Shown in pieces: positions 43,017 through 52,218 of a stretch of DNA of 64,000 nt (positions are counted from its first letter, which is position 1; every line of letters starts with the position of its first letter). Under the pieces are notes generated by a model that saw only the letters and a list, made by a program, of their open reading frames with translations, did no database searches and was not told the origin of the DNA. Source of the stretch: UBA8389 sp942493385 (GTDB lineage Bacteria > Bacteroidota > Bacteroidia > Bacteroidales > UBA1402); contig OW818699.1 of assembly GCA_942493385.1 (NCBI GenBank), positions 2,046,001 through 2,110,000 on the forward strand, given 5' to 3'. Made by a program: the position numbers and the translations under genes.

Positions 43017-43931
43017 TTAGAGGACTGGGTGAACGTGGACTTCTTTCGAGAAGAGGTGTTTCAAATGCCAAGAAATGGCCTTGACATAAGCTTTTAAGTG
43101 TTCTTTTTGTCGTTTCAGCATAAAAACCAGTAGGTTTTTGGGTACGGAGATGAAAGTTTGAAAAAGCAGCGCAATCAAAAAGGTTAAACCATGAACGTTC
43201 CGACGCAAGTACATCCAACGGGATCGGTTCATCCAATAGGTTTTGAAGGGACTCATTTTCCCGACAGAGACCGACTCTTTATGGTATACCACCGAATTGT
43301 GTACGTACCAAAGGTTCCGACCCGAGGCACGAATACGGGCTCCCCAATCCAATTCTTCATAGTACAGAAAGTAGATTTCGGCCATCATTCCGACTTGATG
43401 AATCACATCCATAGGGATCAACATGGCTGCTCCATGAACGTAATAGGTTGGTACATCCTTGTCGTATTGGCCGTCATCCTTTTGTCCCCAGCCGAACCCG
43501 TGGCTACGAACGGTCCAAGGATTGATGGGCGCTTGGCCGGTGAACTGAATGGTGTCCGGATTGGACCAGTACTTGATCTTTGGACTGACAGCGCCAATTG
43601 CGACATCGGCCTCGCATTTGGCTACCAAAGCTTCCAAAAAATCTGGTTCCACTTCGGTGTCGTTGTTCAGCAACAGAACGTATTTGCCTTTTGCCTGCCG
43701 AATAGCTAAATTATTACCTCCAGCAAAACCTTTGTTATCAGTGCTTTGTATGAAAATTACCTCCGGAAACGACGCCGGGATGATACCCGGGTCGTCGTTG
43801 GGGGAGGCGTTGTCGACCACCATGATTTCCAAGTTCGGATACGTTACCATCCGAAGCGATGCCAAAAGGGCACAGGTCACCTCGGGGTGATCGTAATTGA
43901 CAGTGATGATGGAAACCAGTGGATAGTCCAT
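43017..43931 (-). CDS. Family 2 glycosyltransferase (rhamnosyltransferase-like)
   Basis: A 304-residue soluble GT2 of the WbbL/RfbF group. Blocks: VSIITVNYDHPE, VVDNASPNDDPG, LLLNNDTEVEP (DXD-like), YVHGAAMLIPMDVI and FLYYEELDWGARI. Many relatives transfer rhamnose, but the donor here is not known. It lies 16 bases before the processive GT2 and 21 bases after galE. Confidence 0.86.
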   Translation of the reverse strand: MDYPLVSIITVNYDHPEVTCALLASLRMVTYPNLEIMVVDNASPNDDPGIIPASFPEVIFIQSTDNKGFAGGNNLAIRQAKGKYVLLLNNDTEVEPDFLEALVAKCEADVAIGAVSPKIKYWSNPDTIQFTGQAPINPWTVRSHGFGWGQKDDGQYDKDVPTYYVHGAAMLIPMDVIHQVGMMAEIYFLYYEELDWGARIRASGRNLWYVHNSVVYHKESVSVGKMSPFKTYWMNRSRWMYLRRNVHGLTFLIALLFQTFISVPKNLLVFMLKRQKEHLKAYVKAISWHLKHLFSKEVHVHPVL

Positions 43932-43952
43932 ATGGGAAAGTTAGTGAAAAAA

Positions 43953-44981
43953 TCAGGAATTTTTCTTTGCAGCCAATGCCTTCTCCCATTTCCAGGCCGA
44001 AAGCATCATTTCATCCAGCGATTTCTCGGCTTTCCAACCCAATTCATCGTTGGCAAAGGTCGTGTCCGCCCATGTTTGTTCCACATCGCCGGCGCGTCTT
44101 GGAACGATTTCATAGTTCAGTTTTTCGCCCGTCACTTTTTCGAAGGAATTGATGACTTGCAAAACTGAAAATCCGTTACCCGTTCCAAGATTGAAGATTT
44201 CTAGGTTTAACTTGCCTTTTTCGCTCATCATCCGTTCCACAGCAATGACGTGTGCTTTGGCTAAATCCACCACGTGGATGTAATCACGGACGGCCGAACC
44301 GTCGGGCGTGTTGTAATCGCCGCCAAATACGTTCAACTTGGCACGCAAGCCAATGGCAGTCTGTGTGATAAAGGGTACGAGGTTTTGAGGCACACCCAAG
44401 GGCAGTTCACCGATCAAGGCCGTTTCATGGGCGCCGATGGGATTGAAATAACGAAGTGCAATGGCGCGAATCGGGAGTTGCATGGTGGTAAACCTCAGAA
44501 TTTCTTCACACATCTGTTTGGTATTTCCATAGGGTGACCATGCTTGCTTGATCGGTGCAGATTCAGTCACCGGAAGTTCGTCAGGTTGTCCATAAACCGT
44601 ACAAGATGAGCTGAATACCAGGTTTTTAATACCTTGAACTTTCATGCCTTCCAGAATATTAAGCAGTGATCCGACATTGTTGCGGTAATATTCCAGTGGT
44701 TTTTGCATGGATTCTCCAACTGCTTTGAAAGCAGCGAAATGGATGATTCCGGAGATATCGTTGTTCCGTTTAAAGTAAGCAGCTGTTTTAGCTTCGTCGG
44801 AGAGATCGAATTGTTCGAATTGGGGTTTGATTCCGCTTATTTTGGTGATGTTGTCCAACACTTCAATGGAAGAATTGGATAAATCATCAACTATAAGCAC
44901 TTCAAAACCTTTCAATTGCAATTCAACGACGGTGTGTGAACCGATGTAACCGGTTCCACCTGTTACCAGGATTTTTTTCAT
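43953..44981 (-). CDS. galE: UDP-glucose 4-epimerase
   Basis: A 342-residue extended short-chain dehydrogenase. NAD-binding GGTGYIGSHT at the N-terminus, the catalytic SSCTVYG (Ser) and Y-x3-K in YGNTKQMCEE, plus LRYFNPIGAHE and VRDYIHVVDLA. It interconverts UDP-glucose and UDP-galactose, so it can supply galactose for the EPS. Its start overlaps the polymerase gene by four bases. Confidence 0.92.
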   Translation of the reverse strand: MKKILVTGGTGYIGSHTVVELQLKGFEVLIVDDLSNSSIEVLDNITKISGIKPQFEQFDLSDEAKTAAYFKRNNDISGIIHFAAFKAVGESMQKPLEYYRNNVGSLLNILEGMKVQGIKNLVFSSSCTVYGQPDELPVTESAPIKQAWSPYGNTKQMCEEILRFTTMQLPIRAIALRYFNPIGAHETALIGELPLGVPQNLVPFITQTAIGLRAKLNVFGGDYNTPDGSAVRDYIHVVDLAKAHVIAVERMMSEKGKLNLEIFNLGTGNGFSVLQVINSFEKVTGEKLNYEIVPRRAGDVEQTWADTTFANDELGWKAEKSLDEMMLSAWKWEKALAAKKNS

Positions 44982-46465
44982 TTTTCGATAATTTTAGTAA
45001 TAAATGTTTGTTTGTTATTTTCAGTGTCCAGGGCTTTGGCATTGCACATCAGGGCCATAGACGTATAAACTAAGATGGCAGTAGGCATGGTACCTAAAAC
45101 CGCATTGCCGTAAGAGGCGACCATGACTCCAAACATGCCTGCTGTCAGTGCGGCCATTTTTTGTTTCAATTCGGGGTCACGAATGCGAAAAAGGATGAGC
45201 CAGGACGACTTGAAAAGTACATAAAAAAGAATGAACAAATGCAGTGCAAGTCCAATAATACCCTGTTCGGCCCAAATAAGTACATACCAACTGTCGGTGG
45301 CTACATTCGAAAGAAAAGCCTTTGGCAGAAACCGTTGCGCTTTTACACCTGCATGCCCGATGCCACCTCCCATTGGCCTTGACACCAGATAGGTGCTCAG
45401 CTTTTTTTGATTCTCCAGTCGTACCATCAGGGAGGCATCCTTGGGGTCGAAAGCGGTTCGCATCCTTCGAATCTGGTAGTTGCCTTGTCCGATGGTAGTG
45501 AATTTGAAAAACGAAAAAGTCAATGCCAGAAGAAGGAAACCGATGATCATCACGGTCTTGTTTTTTCGGAGGATGAAATACAACATCATACCTGCCAAGG
45601 GAATGCTGATGGCCCCACGCGTGCCGGAAATAAACAGGCCGATGATGCCCAGGACAGCAACCGTGAGGTAAAATAATTTCATACGTCTGCTCTTTTCGGT
45701 CAGAAAAAGAATACCAGCCACGACTGCCGAATAAGCCTGATTCGCACCAAACTGGCCTGCATCACTCATAAACGAAAAGATTCGCAATTTGCCGAAAATC
45801 ATGTGGGTAACGGCTCCTCCGTGATCCAACCAGTATTTTTCCCATGGATCCAAACCGATGGTCATTTGCATCAGACCTTTTAGTGAAGCCAGTATGGAAA
45901 AAGTACCCCAAATTAGAAAAAATAGATCGAGTTTCTTTTTCGTATCGATTAAAAGCAATGCCAGCGGAATGGTCAACAACATGTAAAAAGAAATGCCTCG
46001 AACTCCGCCAATGTAGGCCGACATGCTGACCATTTCGGGATTGGCTATTTGCACGATGGAATATCCGAACCACAACACAGCCAAAAGGGTGATGTCCTTT
46101 AGAGCTGGTTTCCAGTTGATTCGTTCATAAAACTGGTTGAAAAAGAGACCGACATAAGTTAGTAGCAGTATGCCATCCATGCCCATTCCTACCGGTGCGC
46201 TGGTGAGGTACCTGCCCAATCCAAGCAACAGGAATCCGAAAATGACTGCCGTATAAAAACCGATGATGGGAAAGCGAAACAAAGCGGTCAGATAAACGAA
46301 ACCCAAGGGTAACAAAACGAGCAAGAATCCAACGACCAAACCCATTCGGCTGATAAGCACCGTGGCAAGAACGGCCAAGACCACGACGGAAACAGCCAAC
46401 AATGGCTTTCCCAAACGTGCGGAACCGGTGCTGCTTTCGAAGGGGTTGCTGGTCTTGATGAACAT
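44978..46465 (-). CDS. O-antigen ligase/polymerase family membrane protein (Wzy-like)
   Basis: A 495-residue protein with about eleven or twelve membrane helices and a large loop containing the Arg-rich GTRGAISIPLAG segment, typical of the PF04932 (O-antigen ligase/Wzy) family. In this context it probably polymerises the repeat unit on the periplasmic face. Sequence alone cannot tell a Wzy polymerase from a WaaL ligase; the neighbouring flippase and copolymerase favour the former. Confidence 0.8.
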   Translation of the reverse strand: MFIKTSNPFESSTGSARLGKPLLAVSVVVLAVLATVLISRMGLVVGFLLVLLPLGFVYLTALFRFPIIGFYTAVIFGFLLLGLGRYLTSAPVGMGMDGILLLTYVGLFFNQFYERINWKPALKDITLLAVLWFGYSIVQIANPEMVSMSAYIGGVRGISFYMLLTIPLALLLIDTKKKLDLFFLIWGTFSILASLKGLMQMTIGLDPWEKYWLDHGGAVTHMIFGKLRIFSFMSDAGQFGANQAYSAVVAGILFLTEKSRRMKLFYLTVAVLGIIGLFISGTRGAISIPLAGMMLYFILRKNKTVMIIGFLLLALTFSFFKFTTIGQGNYQIRRMRTAFDPKDASLMVRLENQKKLSTYLVSRPMGGGIGHAGVKAQRFLPKAFLSNVATDSWYVLIWAEQGIIGLALHLFILFYVLFKSSWLILFRIRDPELKQKMAALTAGMFGVMVASYGNAVLGTMPTAILVYTSMALMCNAKALDTENNKQTFITKIIEK

Positions 46466-46468
46466 TAC

Positions 46469-47830
46469 TTACTTTTTAAAGTGATCACGGATTTTTTGAT
46501 AACCTCTTTTGTAAAAGTCGAAACCTTCGTTGAAAATGCCAGGGAGCTGCAGGTGCATTTCCCGATTCAGGTAATAATAACCCAAAAGAACGCCCAGCAA
46601 GGTGAAGAGGACAGAAGCAACCGCCACCATTTCCAACGAATGGAAGACAAAGATAGCGACTAAGTCACCGATGACATTGGCAACAACCATAAATAAAACT
46701 TTAATCAGGTTCTTGTCCGGATGATTCAAACTGTCCAGACCAATCCCCGTCATTCGATCGAGCGGTAACAACAAACCGTAAATGGAGAATATGCGCAAAA
46801 TCGTTGCTGCATTGGCACCGGTTATCGGGTCAGTACCAACGTATTGGGCACCACCAAGAAGCAAAACTAGAAAATCTGCAAAAATAAAGACCATCGCACT
46901 CATCCCGATAAATAGATACGTCATGGCTCCGGAATAGGTGTTGAAAAGGCTTCTCCACTCGGCATTATCTTGCTGCATGCTTGCCTTGGACATTTTTGGA
47001 AAAGCTGTTGCTGCAAAACTCCGAAGCGGCAGTTGTTGCAACTCGGTCAGTTTCATGGGGATGCTGTAAAGTGCAACGCCAGCCGCACCCAATGGGCTTA
47101 AGCTGATGATCAACGTATCCGCATTGCGTAATAGGTTGGTTCCCAGTAGGGTAAAGGTGGTGTATTTCCCAAAGTCCAAAATGACTTTGTTGGTTCTTCG
47201 CGTGGATTTCCGAATGTATCTTAGCCCGTCCCAACCCTTGATCATGGAGAATATGGATGTGACCAAGTTCATGAACAAATAGGTCCATACCAGAACATCG
47301 AGTGACCAGTTGAAAAACAAGAAATTCACGACGAGAACAATAAAGAAACCGATGCTTTCAATGAATTTCAATAGAAAAAGTCTGTCAAATCGCAAATCAG
47401 CCTGCATGATTACCAATGCGGTATTGTAGGGCAAATTGATGAACGCCAATAGGGGGTACCATTGGAAAAACAATCGGTACCCCGCATGCGTGATGGGTTC
47501 TGGAAAAGCCAGCCAAATAACGTAAATCAGAGCGGCAATGACGACGGTTACGACCAATCCGATCAATCCGTTGGAACCGATGTAGCGAAGTCTGTCTTCC
47601 GGGTCGGATCCTGCCAAAAACCGGACAATGGCTGTATTGGTGATGCCAAATCGCAGCATTTCAATAAATGCACCCCCAGAAATAAACAACACCCATTCAC
47701 CAAATACCTGAGTCGAAAACGAACGGGCCAACAGGGCGAATCCGACGATTCCGAAAAAGGAAATGGATAAATTCCCCGCCAAAGACAGAAAATTTGCTTC
47801 CCGAGTAATTGTTTTGAGACTTAATTTCAT
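46469..47830 (-). CDS. Polysaccharide flippase (Wzx-like, MOP superfamily)
   Basis: A 453-residue protein with about twelve to fourteen membrane helices and the opening pattern LSLAGNLSISFFGIVGFALLARSFSTQVFGEW, split here, characteristic of polysaccharide transporters (RfbX/Wzx). It would flip the undecaprenyl-linked repeat unit across the inner membrane. It sits between the Wzc-like and Wzy-like genes with 3-10 base gaps. Confidence 0.84.
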   Translation of the reverse strand: MKLSLKTITREANFLSLAGNLSISFFGIVGFALLARSFSTQVFGEWVLFISGGAFIEMLRFGITNTAIVRFLAGSDPEDRLRYIGSNGLIGLVVTVVIAALIYVIWLAFPEPITHAGYRLFFQWYPLLAFINLPYNTALVIMQADLRFDRLFLLKFIESIGFFIVLVVNFLFFNWSLDVLVWTYLFMNLVTSIFSMIKGWDGLRYIRKSTRRTNKVILDFGKYTTFTLLGTNLLRNADTLIISLSPLGAAGVALYSIPMKLTELQQLPLRSFAATAFPKMSKASMQQDNAEWRSLFNTYSGAMTYLFIGMSAMVFIFADFLVLLLGGAQYVGTDPITGANAATILRIFSIYGLLLPLDRMTGIGLDSLNHPDKNLIKVLFMVVANVIGDLVAIFVFHSLEMVAVASVLFTLLGVLLGYYYLNREMHLQLPGIFNEGFDFYKRGYQKIRDHFKK

Positions 47831-47840
47831 ATGAATGCAA

Positions 47841-50231
47841 TCAAATTTCCTCTTTGTTGAAGAACTGCATGCTGATTACGTTTTTTAGAAAGCGATGCAA
47901 CAGACTTCTCCGTTTCGGCAATTCACCGAGAATATGCTCCATAACCGGAATTTCCACGCCATTCAGTACGAATGCGGGTTCCTTACCGGTGGTATTTTGC
48001 AGCTCTTTCACAATCCTTACATCGGCCGAAGTCCATACCCGATTGGCTCTGCATACTAAAACGACCTTGTCAGCTGCCGTAATAAGATTGACAGGCAAAG
48101 GATAATACAACAATGGAGGTATCTCAATCAGAACGAAATCAGGTTCAAACGGAAGCGATAGTCCATTGTTGGTCAATAACTCCTTGTAACTCTCTACGGA
48201 ACAACATGACTGGTTCAGTTTGTAGGTGGCATATTCCTCTTTTCCAAGATACGTATATGGCTCATGCAAGAAGGAACTTCTATAATCCACCCTAGTATCT
48301 TCATAGCCAAACAATTTGCTTAAAATCGGGTATCTTTTATTCTTCCGAATTCGGTGTGCAGGCGGTCCAACCAATGAATTCTCATGAAACTCAGCCGAAT
48401 CATAATTCAAATACAACACTTTCTTGCCCTGTTGAATCATCCGACGAGCCAGATTGCCTGCAAGTACAGTCTTACCTTCGTAATGCGTCGTACTAGAAAT
48501 CAAGATGGTTTTGGTTGTGTGCGTATTGGTGCAATAATTGCTAAATAAGCCCATATTTTGCAGCGTCAATTCCAATAGTCGATTGGTTAAAAACTTGAAA
48601 TTAAGCAATTTTGTTTTCAAGAATATTTTCGGAAACACACCCAAGTTGGTCAATTTTATTTTTTTTACAGCATTTGAAGGATGCTTCAGCGTGTTGTCAA
48701 AATACTCCAAAGCCAAAATCAGAACCAAAACGAACATGAAACCGAAAAAAGCGGCTACAACCACCAGCAATTTGCGTTTGGTTGGATTGGCAGTCAATGG
48801 GTAGTAGGGCTGATCGACTGCCTTCACACCAGTAGTGAATTCTGCATCTTGTGCCTTTAATTTAGCGTTGCCCAAGCCACGCAGCAATTCAATATATTCG
48901 TTTTCATTGATTGTGATCTCCCGTTCAATGCGTTTCATTTTGGCTCCTGCCGGTGCGTAAATGGCGTATTGTTTTTGAAACTCATTGATCCGTTCGTTTT
49001 GAACCCTCATGCCAGCCTTGGTGTCTTCGAAGATGATCACATTGTCAATCCATTCGGTCAATAATTTTTGCACTGGCAAACCTTCTGTAGTATTGTTGTA
49101 ACCATACAAATCGTTGACGTTATCCTTGAGGCTCTCTTTCAACCGATCGGCTTCCGTTTTCATCCTTACCAGTTCCTTATTGCTCACCTTGTTACTAGCC
49201 TCTTTGGTTTCAGCCGAAGCAATTCTAGCATTGATTTCGGCCAATTTGTTTCTGTTTTGAACAATTTCTGAACTTTTAGGAATAACCTTATTTTGATTCT
49301 TCAGCTTTTCTTCGATGCGTTTGATGGATGCTTCCGTACCAGCCAGTTTGATGCGCATGTTGTTTAACTCACGATCCAAACTTTCTTTCTCGACAGCAAC
49401 GGCCTTGCTTTGTTCATAGAAGTTGATGATGTTGTTTTCCTGATTGAACTGCAAGAGCGCATTTTCACTTTCTTTCAATCGCGCAGTCACTTTTGCCAAT
49501 TCGTTTTCGAAATATTTGATGACGGCATCCGATCCGCTCACCTTGATTTTTTTATAATTTTTGATGCACGCATCCATAAACAAAGCCAAGGTCTGCTGAC
49601 AAATGCCTGGATCGTCCGAATCGTAACGGAGACGCACCAAGTCACTGGACTCCATTCGGGTAACATCGATGGAGGATATTGCATCCAACGAATAATGTGG
49701 ATGGTTGTAATTCAATAATTTATAGACAAAGTTGGTGTCGTTAGCCTCCATGCAGGCTTTCAGATTCAAAACAGTTTGTTCGTAGTCTTTTTTGTTTAAA
49801 TACGACGGAAAGAGGGGCGTAAAGGCGGAGTCTGGTACTGAAGAATCGGTTCTCACCACCAGCCTTCGAATGTACTCAGGTGTGATGGCTTTCAATTCAT
49901 TGTAGGATTTTGCGGCGATGAATTTTGGATCCGGTTGTGGCAACATCAGATGTTGTGCCAACAAACGGATGGCAACTTCCTGTTTGGTATCTCTGGATTT
50001 GGTGACGTTGATCAGGTTGTCGAACGAAGTGTTGGTCGCAAAGTAACTGAGGTTCATGCCCATACCAACACCCTCGCCGGATGCGATGCCAGTATAAATG
50101 GTCGTTTCTGACGTATAAGTGAACGATGGATTTCGCGTCAAAACTACGATTGTAAGGGCCATCAGAATTGGTGTCAAAACCAACAGTACACGATGTCTGT
50201 ACAGGAGACGGATCAAGTCAATCATCTTCAT
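47841..50231 (-). CDS. Wzc/GumC-like chain-length protein with altered kinase domain
   Basis: A protein of 796 residues. A first membrane helix (about 15-35), a long periplasmic coiled-coil region (about 200-470), a second helix (LVVVAAFFGFMFVLVLILAL) and a cytoplasmic ATPase-like domain (from about 560). Walker A keeps YEGKT, but Walker A' reads LYLNYDSAE (usual DxD becomes NxD) and Walker B reads LIEIPP (usual DTPP). The C-terminus has no tyrosine cluster. It is thus probably a chain-length copolymerase whose BY-kinase activity is doubtful. ATG 50231 is used, just after the previous stop. Confidence 0.82.
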   Translation of the reverse strand: MKMIDLIRLLYRHRVLLVLTPILMALTIVVLTRNPSFTYTSETTIYTGIASGEGVGMGMNLSYFATNTSFDNLINVTKSRDTKQEVAIRLLAQHLMLPQPDPKFIAAKSYNELKAITPEYIRRLVVRTDSSVPDSAFTPLFPSYLNKKDYEQTVLNLKACMEANDTNFVYKLLNYNHPHYSLDAISSIDVTRMESSDLVRLRYDSDDPGICQQTLALFMDACIKNYKKIKVSGSDAVIKYFENELAKVTARLKESENALLQFNQENNIINFYEQSKAVAVEKESLDRELNNMRIKLAGTEASIKRIEEKLKNQNKVIPKSSEIVQNRNKLAEINARIASAETKEASNKVSNKELVRMKTEADRLKESLKDNVNDLYGYNNTTEGLPVQKLLTEWIDNVIIFEDTKAGMRVQNERINEFQKQYAIYAPAGAKMKRIEREITINENEYIELLRGLGNAKLKAQDAEFTTGVKAVDQPYYPLTANPTKRKLLVVVAAFFGFMFVLVLILALEYFDNTLKHPSNAVKKIKLTNLGVFPKIFLKTKLLNFKFLTNRLLELTLQNMGLFSNYCTNTHTTKTILISSTTHYEGKTVLAGNLARRMIQQGKKVLYLNYDSAEFHENSLVGPPAHRIRKNKRYPILSKLFGYEDTRVDYRSSFLHEPYTYLGKEEYATYKLNQSCCSVESYKELLTNNGLSLPFEPDFVLIEIPPLLYYPLPVNLITAADKVVLVCRANRVWTSADVRIVKELQNTTGKEPAFVLNGVEIPVMEHILGELPKRRSLLHRFLKNVISMQFFNKEEI

Positions 50232-50233
50232 AA

Positions 50234-50974
50234 TTAATTGGTTTTTGAAAGATTGAACGTCATGCCACAAATAACTTCCAACAACTGATAAGAGGTTTGA
50301 AATTCCACCATTGCAGTGGCGTAATCGGTTTCAGCCCTGTTGGTGTTTTCAGTGATCATGGCATATTCATTCATCGGAACAGTGCCGTTCGTGAATCCTT
50401 TTTCGGTCATTAGCATGTTTAAGTCTGAGGTGGCTTTAAATTTGCTTTTAATCTTCAAAATCTTTTGTTTGAGTATCAGGTCGTTGTATTGACGTATAAC
50501 GACCTGCTTCAGCTCTTCCCGTTGCACTTCAGCCATGTATTTGGCTTGTTCGTGTTCCAATTTGGATTGTCGAAGCTGATTCTTTCGCTTCAGAAAGGTT
50601 TCCAATGGAATGCTGAAAAATGTGCTGGTGCTCCATCGAATATCTTCTGTGGTGCTGGTGCTCATTGCGGAGCCTCCCGTAGAAACATAACTGTCATAAG
50701 TCCCGTAGCGCACTTCACCTTGTACGCCCAAATGACGGGTCCATTCTGTCTTGATACCCTTCAGTTTGCAATCTTCAATAAGAAGTTGAAGGTCTCTGAA
50801 CCGAACATAGGGATTGTTTTGTAGGGCAGAATCCATCAGTACACTCAGCGGTGGCAAGTATTCCGATATTTCATCATTCAAGGGTGAAAAGTCATTTGGC
50901 TCGGCTGCAAAAGCACCAGCTGGTTTAAGTGTTCCTAATAAAAGAACTAGCAAGTAGATTTGTATTCGTTTCAT
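50234..50974 (-). CDS. TolC family protein, half-length
   Basis: A 246-residue protein with a Sec signal peptide (about 1-24) followed by a TolC-type alpha-helical repeat: LMDSALQNNPYVRFRDLQLLIED, ending with a second long helix up to the C-terminus (ETDYATAMVEFQTSYQLLEVI). Classical TolC is about 450 residues with two such repeats; here only one is present and both ends look intact. It may assemble from more subunits, or be a periplasmic helical protein. In the locus it holds the position where a Wza exporter is usual. Confidence 0.75.
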   Translation of the reverse strand: MKRIQIYLLVLLLGTLKPAGAFAAEPNDFSPLNDEISEYLPPLSVLMDSALQNNPYVRFRDLQLLIEDCKLKGIKTEWTRHLGVQGEVRYGTYDSYVSTGGSAMSTSTTEDIRWSTSTFFSIPLETFLKRKNQLRQSKLEHEQAKYMAEVQREELKQVVIRQYNDLILKQKILKIKSKFKATSDLNMLMTEKGFTNGTVPMNEYAMITENTNRAETDYATAMVEFQTSYQLLEVICGMTFNLSKTN

Positions 50975-50990
50975 GTGCTTGAGAAATGGT

Positions 50991-52196
50991 TTATACCGTA
51001 TCTTTTTGAAATAAGGCGGGTATGGTACGTAGGATCAGTTTCAAGTCGTACCACAAGGAGTAGTTGTTTCCTATGAAATGATCGGAGTATTCGTTGTCAA
51101 GTCGTTTCCGCTCTTCTTCAGACATGTTTCCGCCTTTGCCACGAAGCTCGACCTGCCAAAGACCGGTGATTCCGGCAGGTGCCAGGAATCGTTTGGACAT
51201 GTCACCCTTTGTGAGCACTTCAGCTTCATAAACTGGAAGGGGTCTGTTACCAACGATGGACATATCTCCTTTCAAAACATTGATCAGTTGAGGCAATTCA
51301 TCGATGCTTGTGTTCCGGATAATCTTCCCTACTTTGGTGATGCGCGGGTCGTCAACGATCTTAATAAATGCGGATTTGGATTTTTCAACTTCCTTTTTTT
51401 GAATGCGAAACCAATAGTCGCAGATGTCGTTATCGTGAATGTGTAAGAGGGGAGAGCAAAACTTACCTTCCGATAGTTTGCTGCAACGGGGACAGGGTTG
51501 AGAAAAGTCGATCTCCGTTTTTTTGGATATGGTCGCGTATTGATTTTTTTCCTTTGCTAGCTTGCTCAGATCGGCATCAGAACCCGTCCGCATGGAACGC
51601 AGTTTGTAGAAGTCAAATGGTTTGCGCCCCACTCTTTTGGAAATGTAATAGACTTTGCCTGGTGATTCAAGTCGGATGGCAAGCATGACTGCCAACAAAA
51701 TAGGAGAGAGTGCCAACAAAGCCAAAGAGGCTACCGCGATATCAAAAATACGCTTTGAAACAGGCATCTTGTAATCCAGATCGGGAAAAATGACGGCAGT
51801 TTCAGAGGGTGATTTCTTTCGGAATGTTATTAAAAAACTGATACGGCTTAAAAGTTTTTCTTCCGAAGCCAATGGAGTAACGTAATAATCGTCCATGTGC
51901 ATGTTGAAAGCAATTTTATAGAGGTCTTCCCTGAATTCGGAAGTTACGAGTATAAATGGAACAGTATTGAATTTTGGACGTTTACGTATCCAGTCAAACA
52001 TTTTTAAGCCACCTCCACCGGGAATGTCGTACTCGCATAAGATCGTATCCGTTGTTTGACCTTTACTAAAAAAATCAACAGCCTGCTGCATGTTTTCAAT
52101 CAAGGTCAACGTGACGGAAGGCATACTTTTCAGCATTTCCGTATTCTGCCATGAATTACCTATATATAAGATGTTGGTTTTGTCATCCATTGCCAT
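50991..52196 (-). CDS. Initiating sugar-phosphate transferase with receiver-like domain and Cys-rich insertion
   Basis: A 401-residue protein. Residues about 1-125 resemble a response-regulator receiver, but the N-terminal acidic pair is missing (ILYIGNS), Glu55 replaces the phosphorylated Asp (LCEYDIPGGGGL), and the conserved Lys is Thr107. Residues about 145-400 form a bacterial sugar transferase (PF02397): a membrane helix, KLRSMRTGS, the catalytic pair in TSIDELPQL (Asp299-Glu300), and SIVGNRPLP. A segment of about 70 residues is inserted in it, with Cys235, Cys238, Cys247 and Cys259, a zinc-binding-like arrangement. It should link the first sugar-1-phosphate to undecaprenyl phosphate. 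Confidence 0.85.
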   Translation of the reverse strand: MAMDDKTNILYIGNSWQNTEMLKSMPSVTLTLIENMQQAVDFFSKGQTTDTILCEYDIPGGGGLKMFDWIRKRPKFNTVPFILVTSEFREDLYKIAFNMHMDDYYVTPLASEEKLLSRISFLITFRKKSPSETAVIFPDLDYKMPVSKRIFDIAVASLALLALSPILLAVMLAIRLESPGKVYYISKRVGRKPFDFYKLRSMRTGSDADLSKLAKEKNQYATISKKTEIDFSQPCPRCSKLSEGKFCSPLLHIHDNDICDYWFRIQKKEVEKSKSAFIKIVDDPRITKVGKIIRNTSIDELPQLINVLKGDMSIVGNRPLPVYEAEVLTKGDMSKRFLAPAGITGLWQVELRGKGGNMSEEERKRLDNEYSDHFIGNNYSLWYDLKLILRTIPALFQKDTV

Positions 52197-52218
52197 CAGG
52201 TCTTAAGTTATACGTAAT

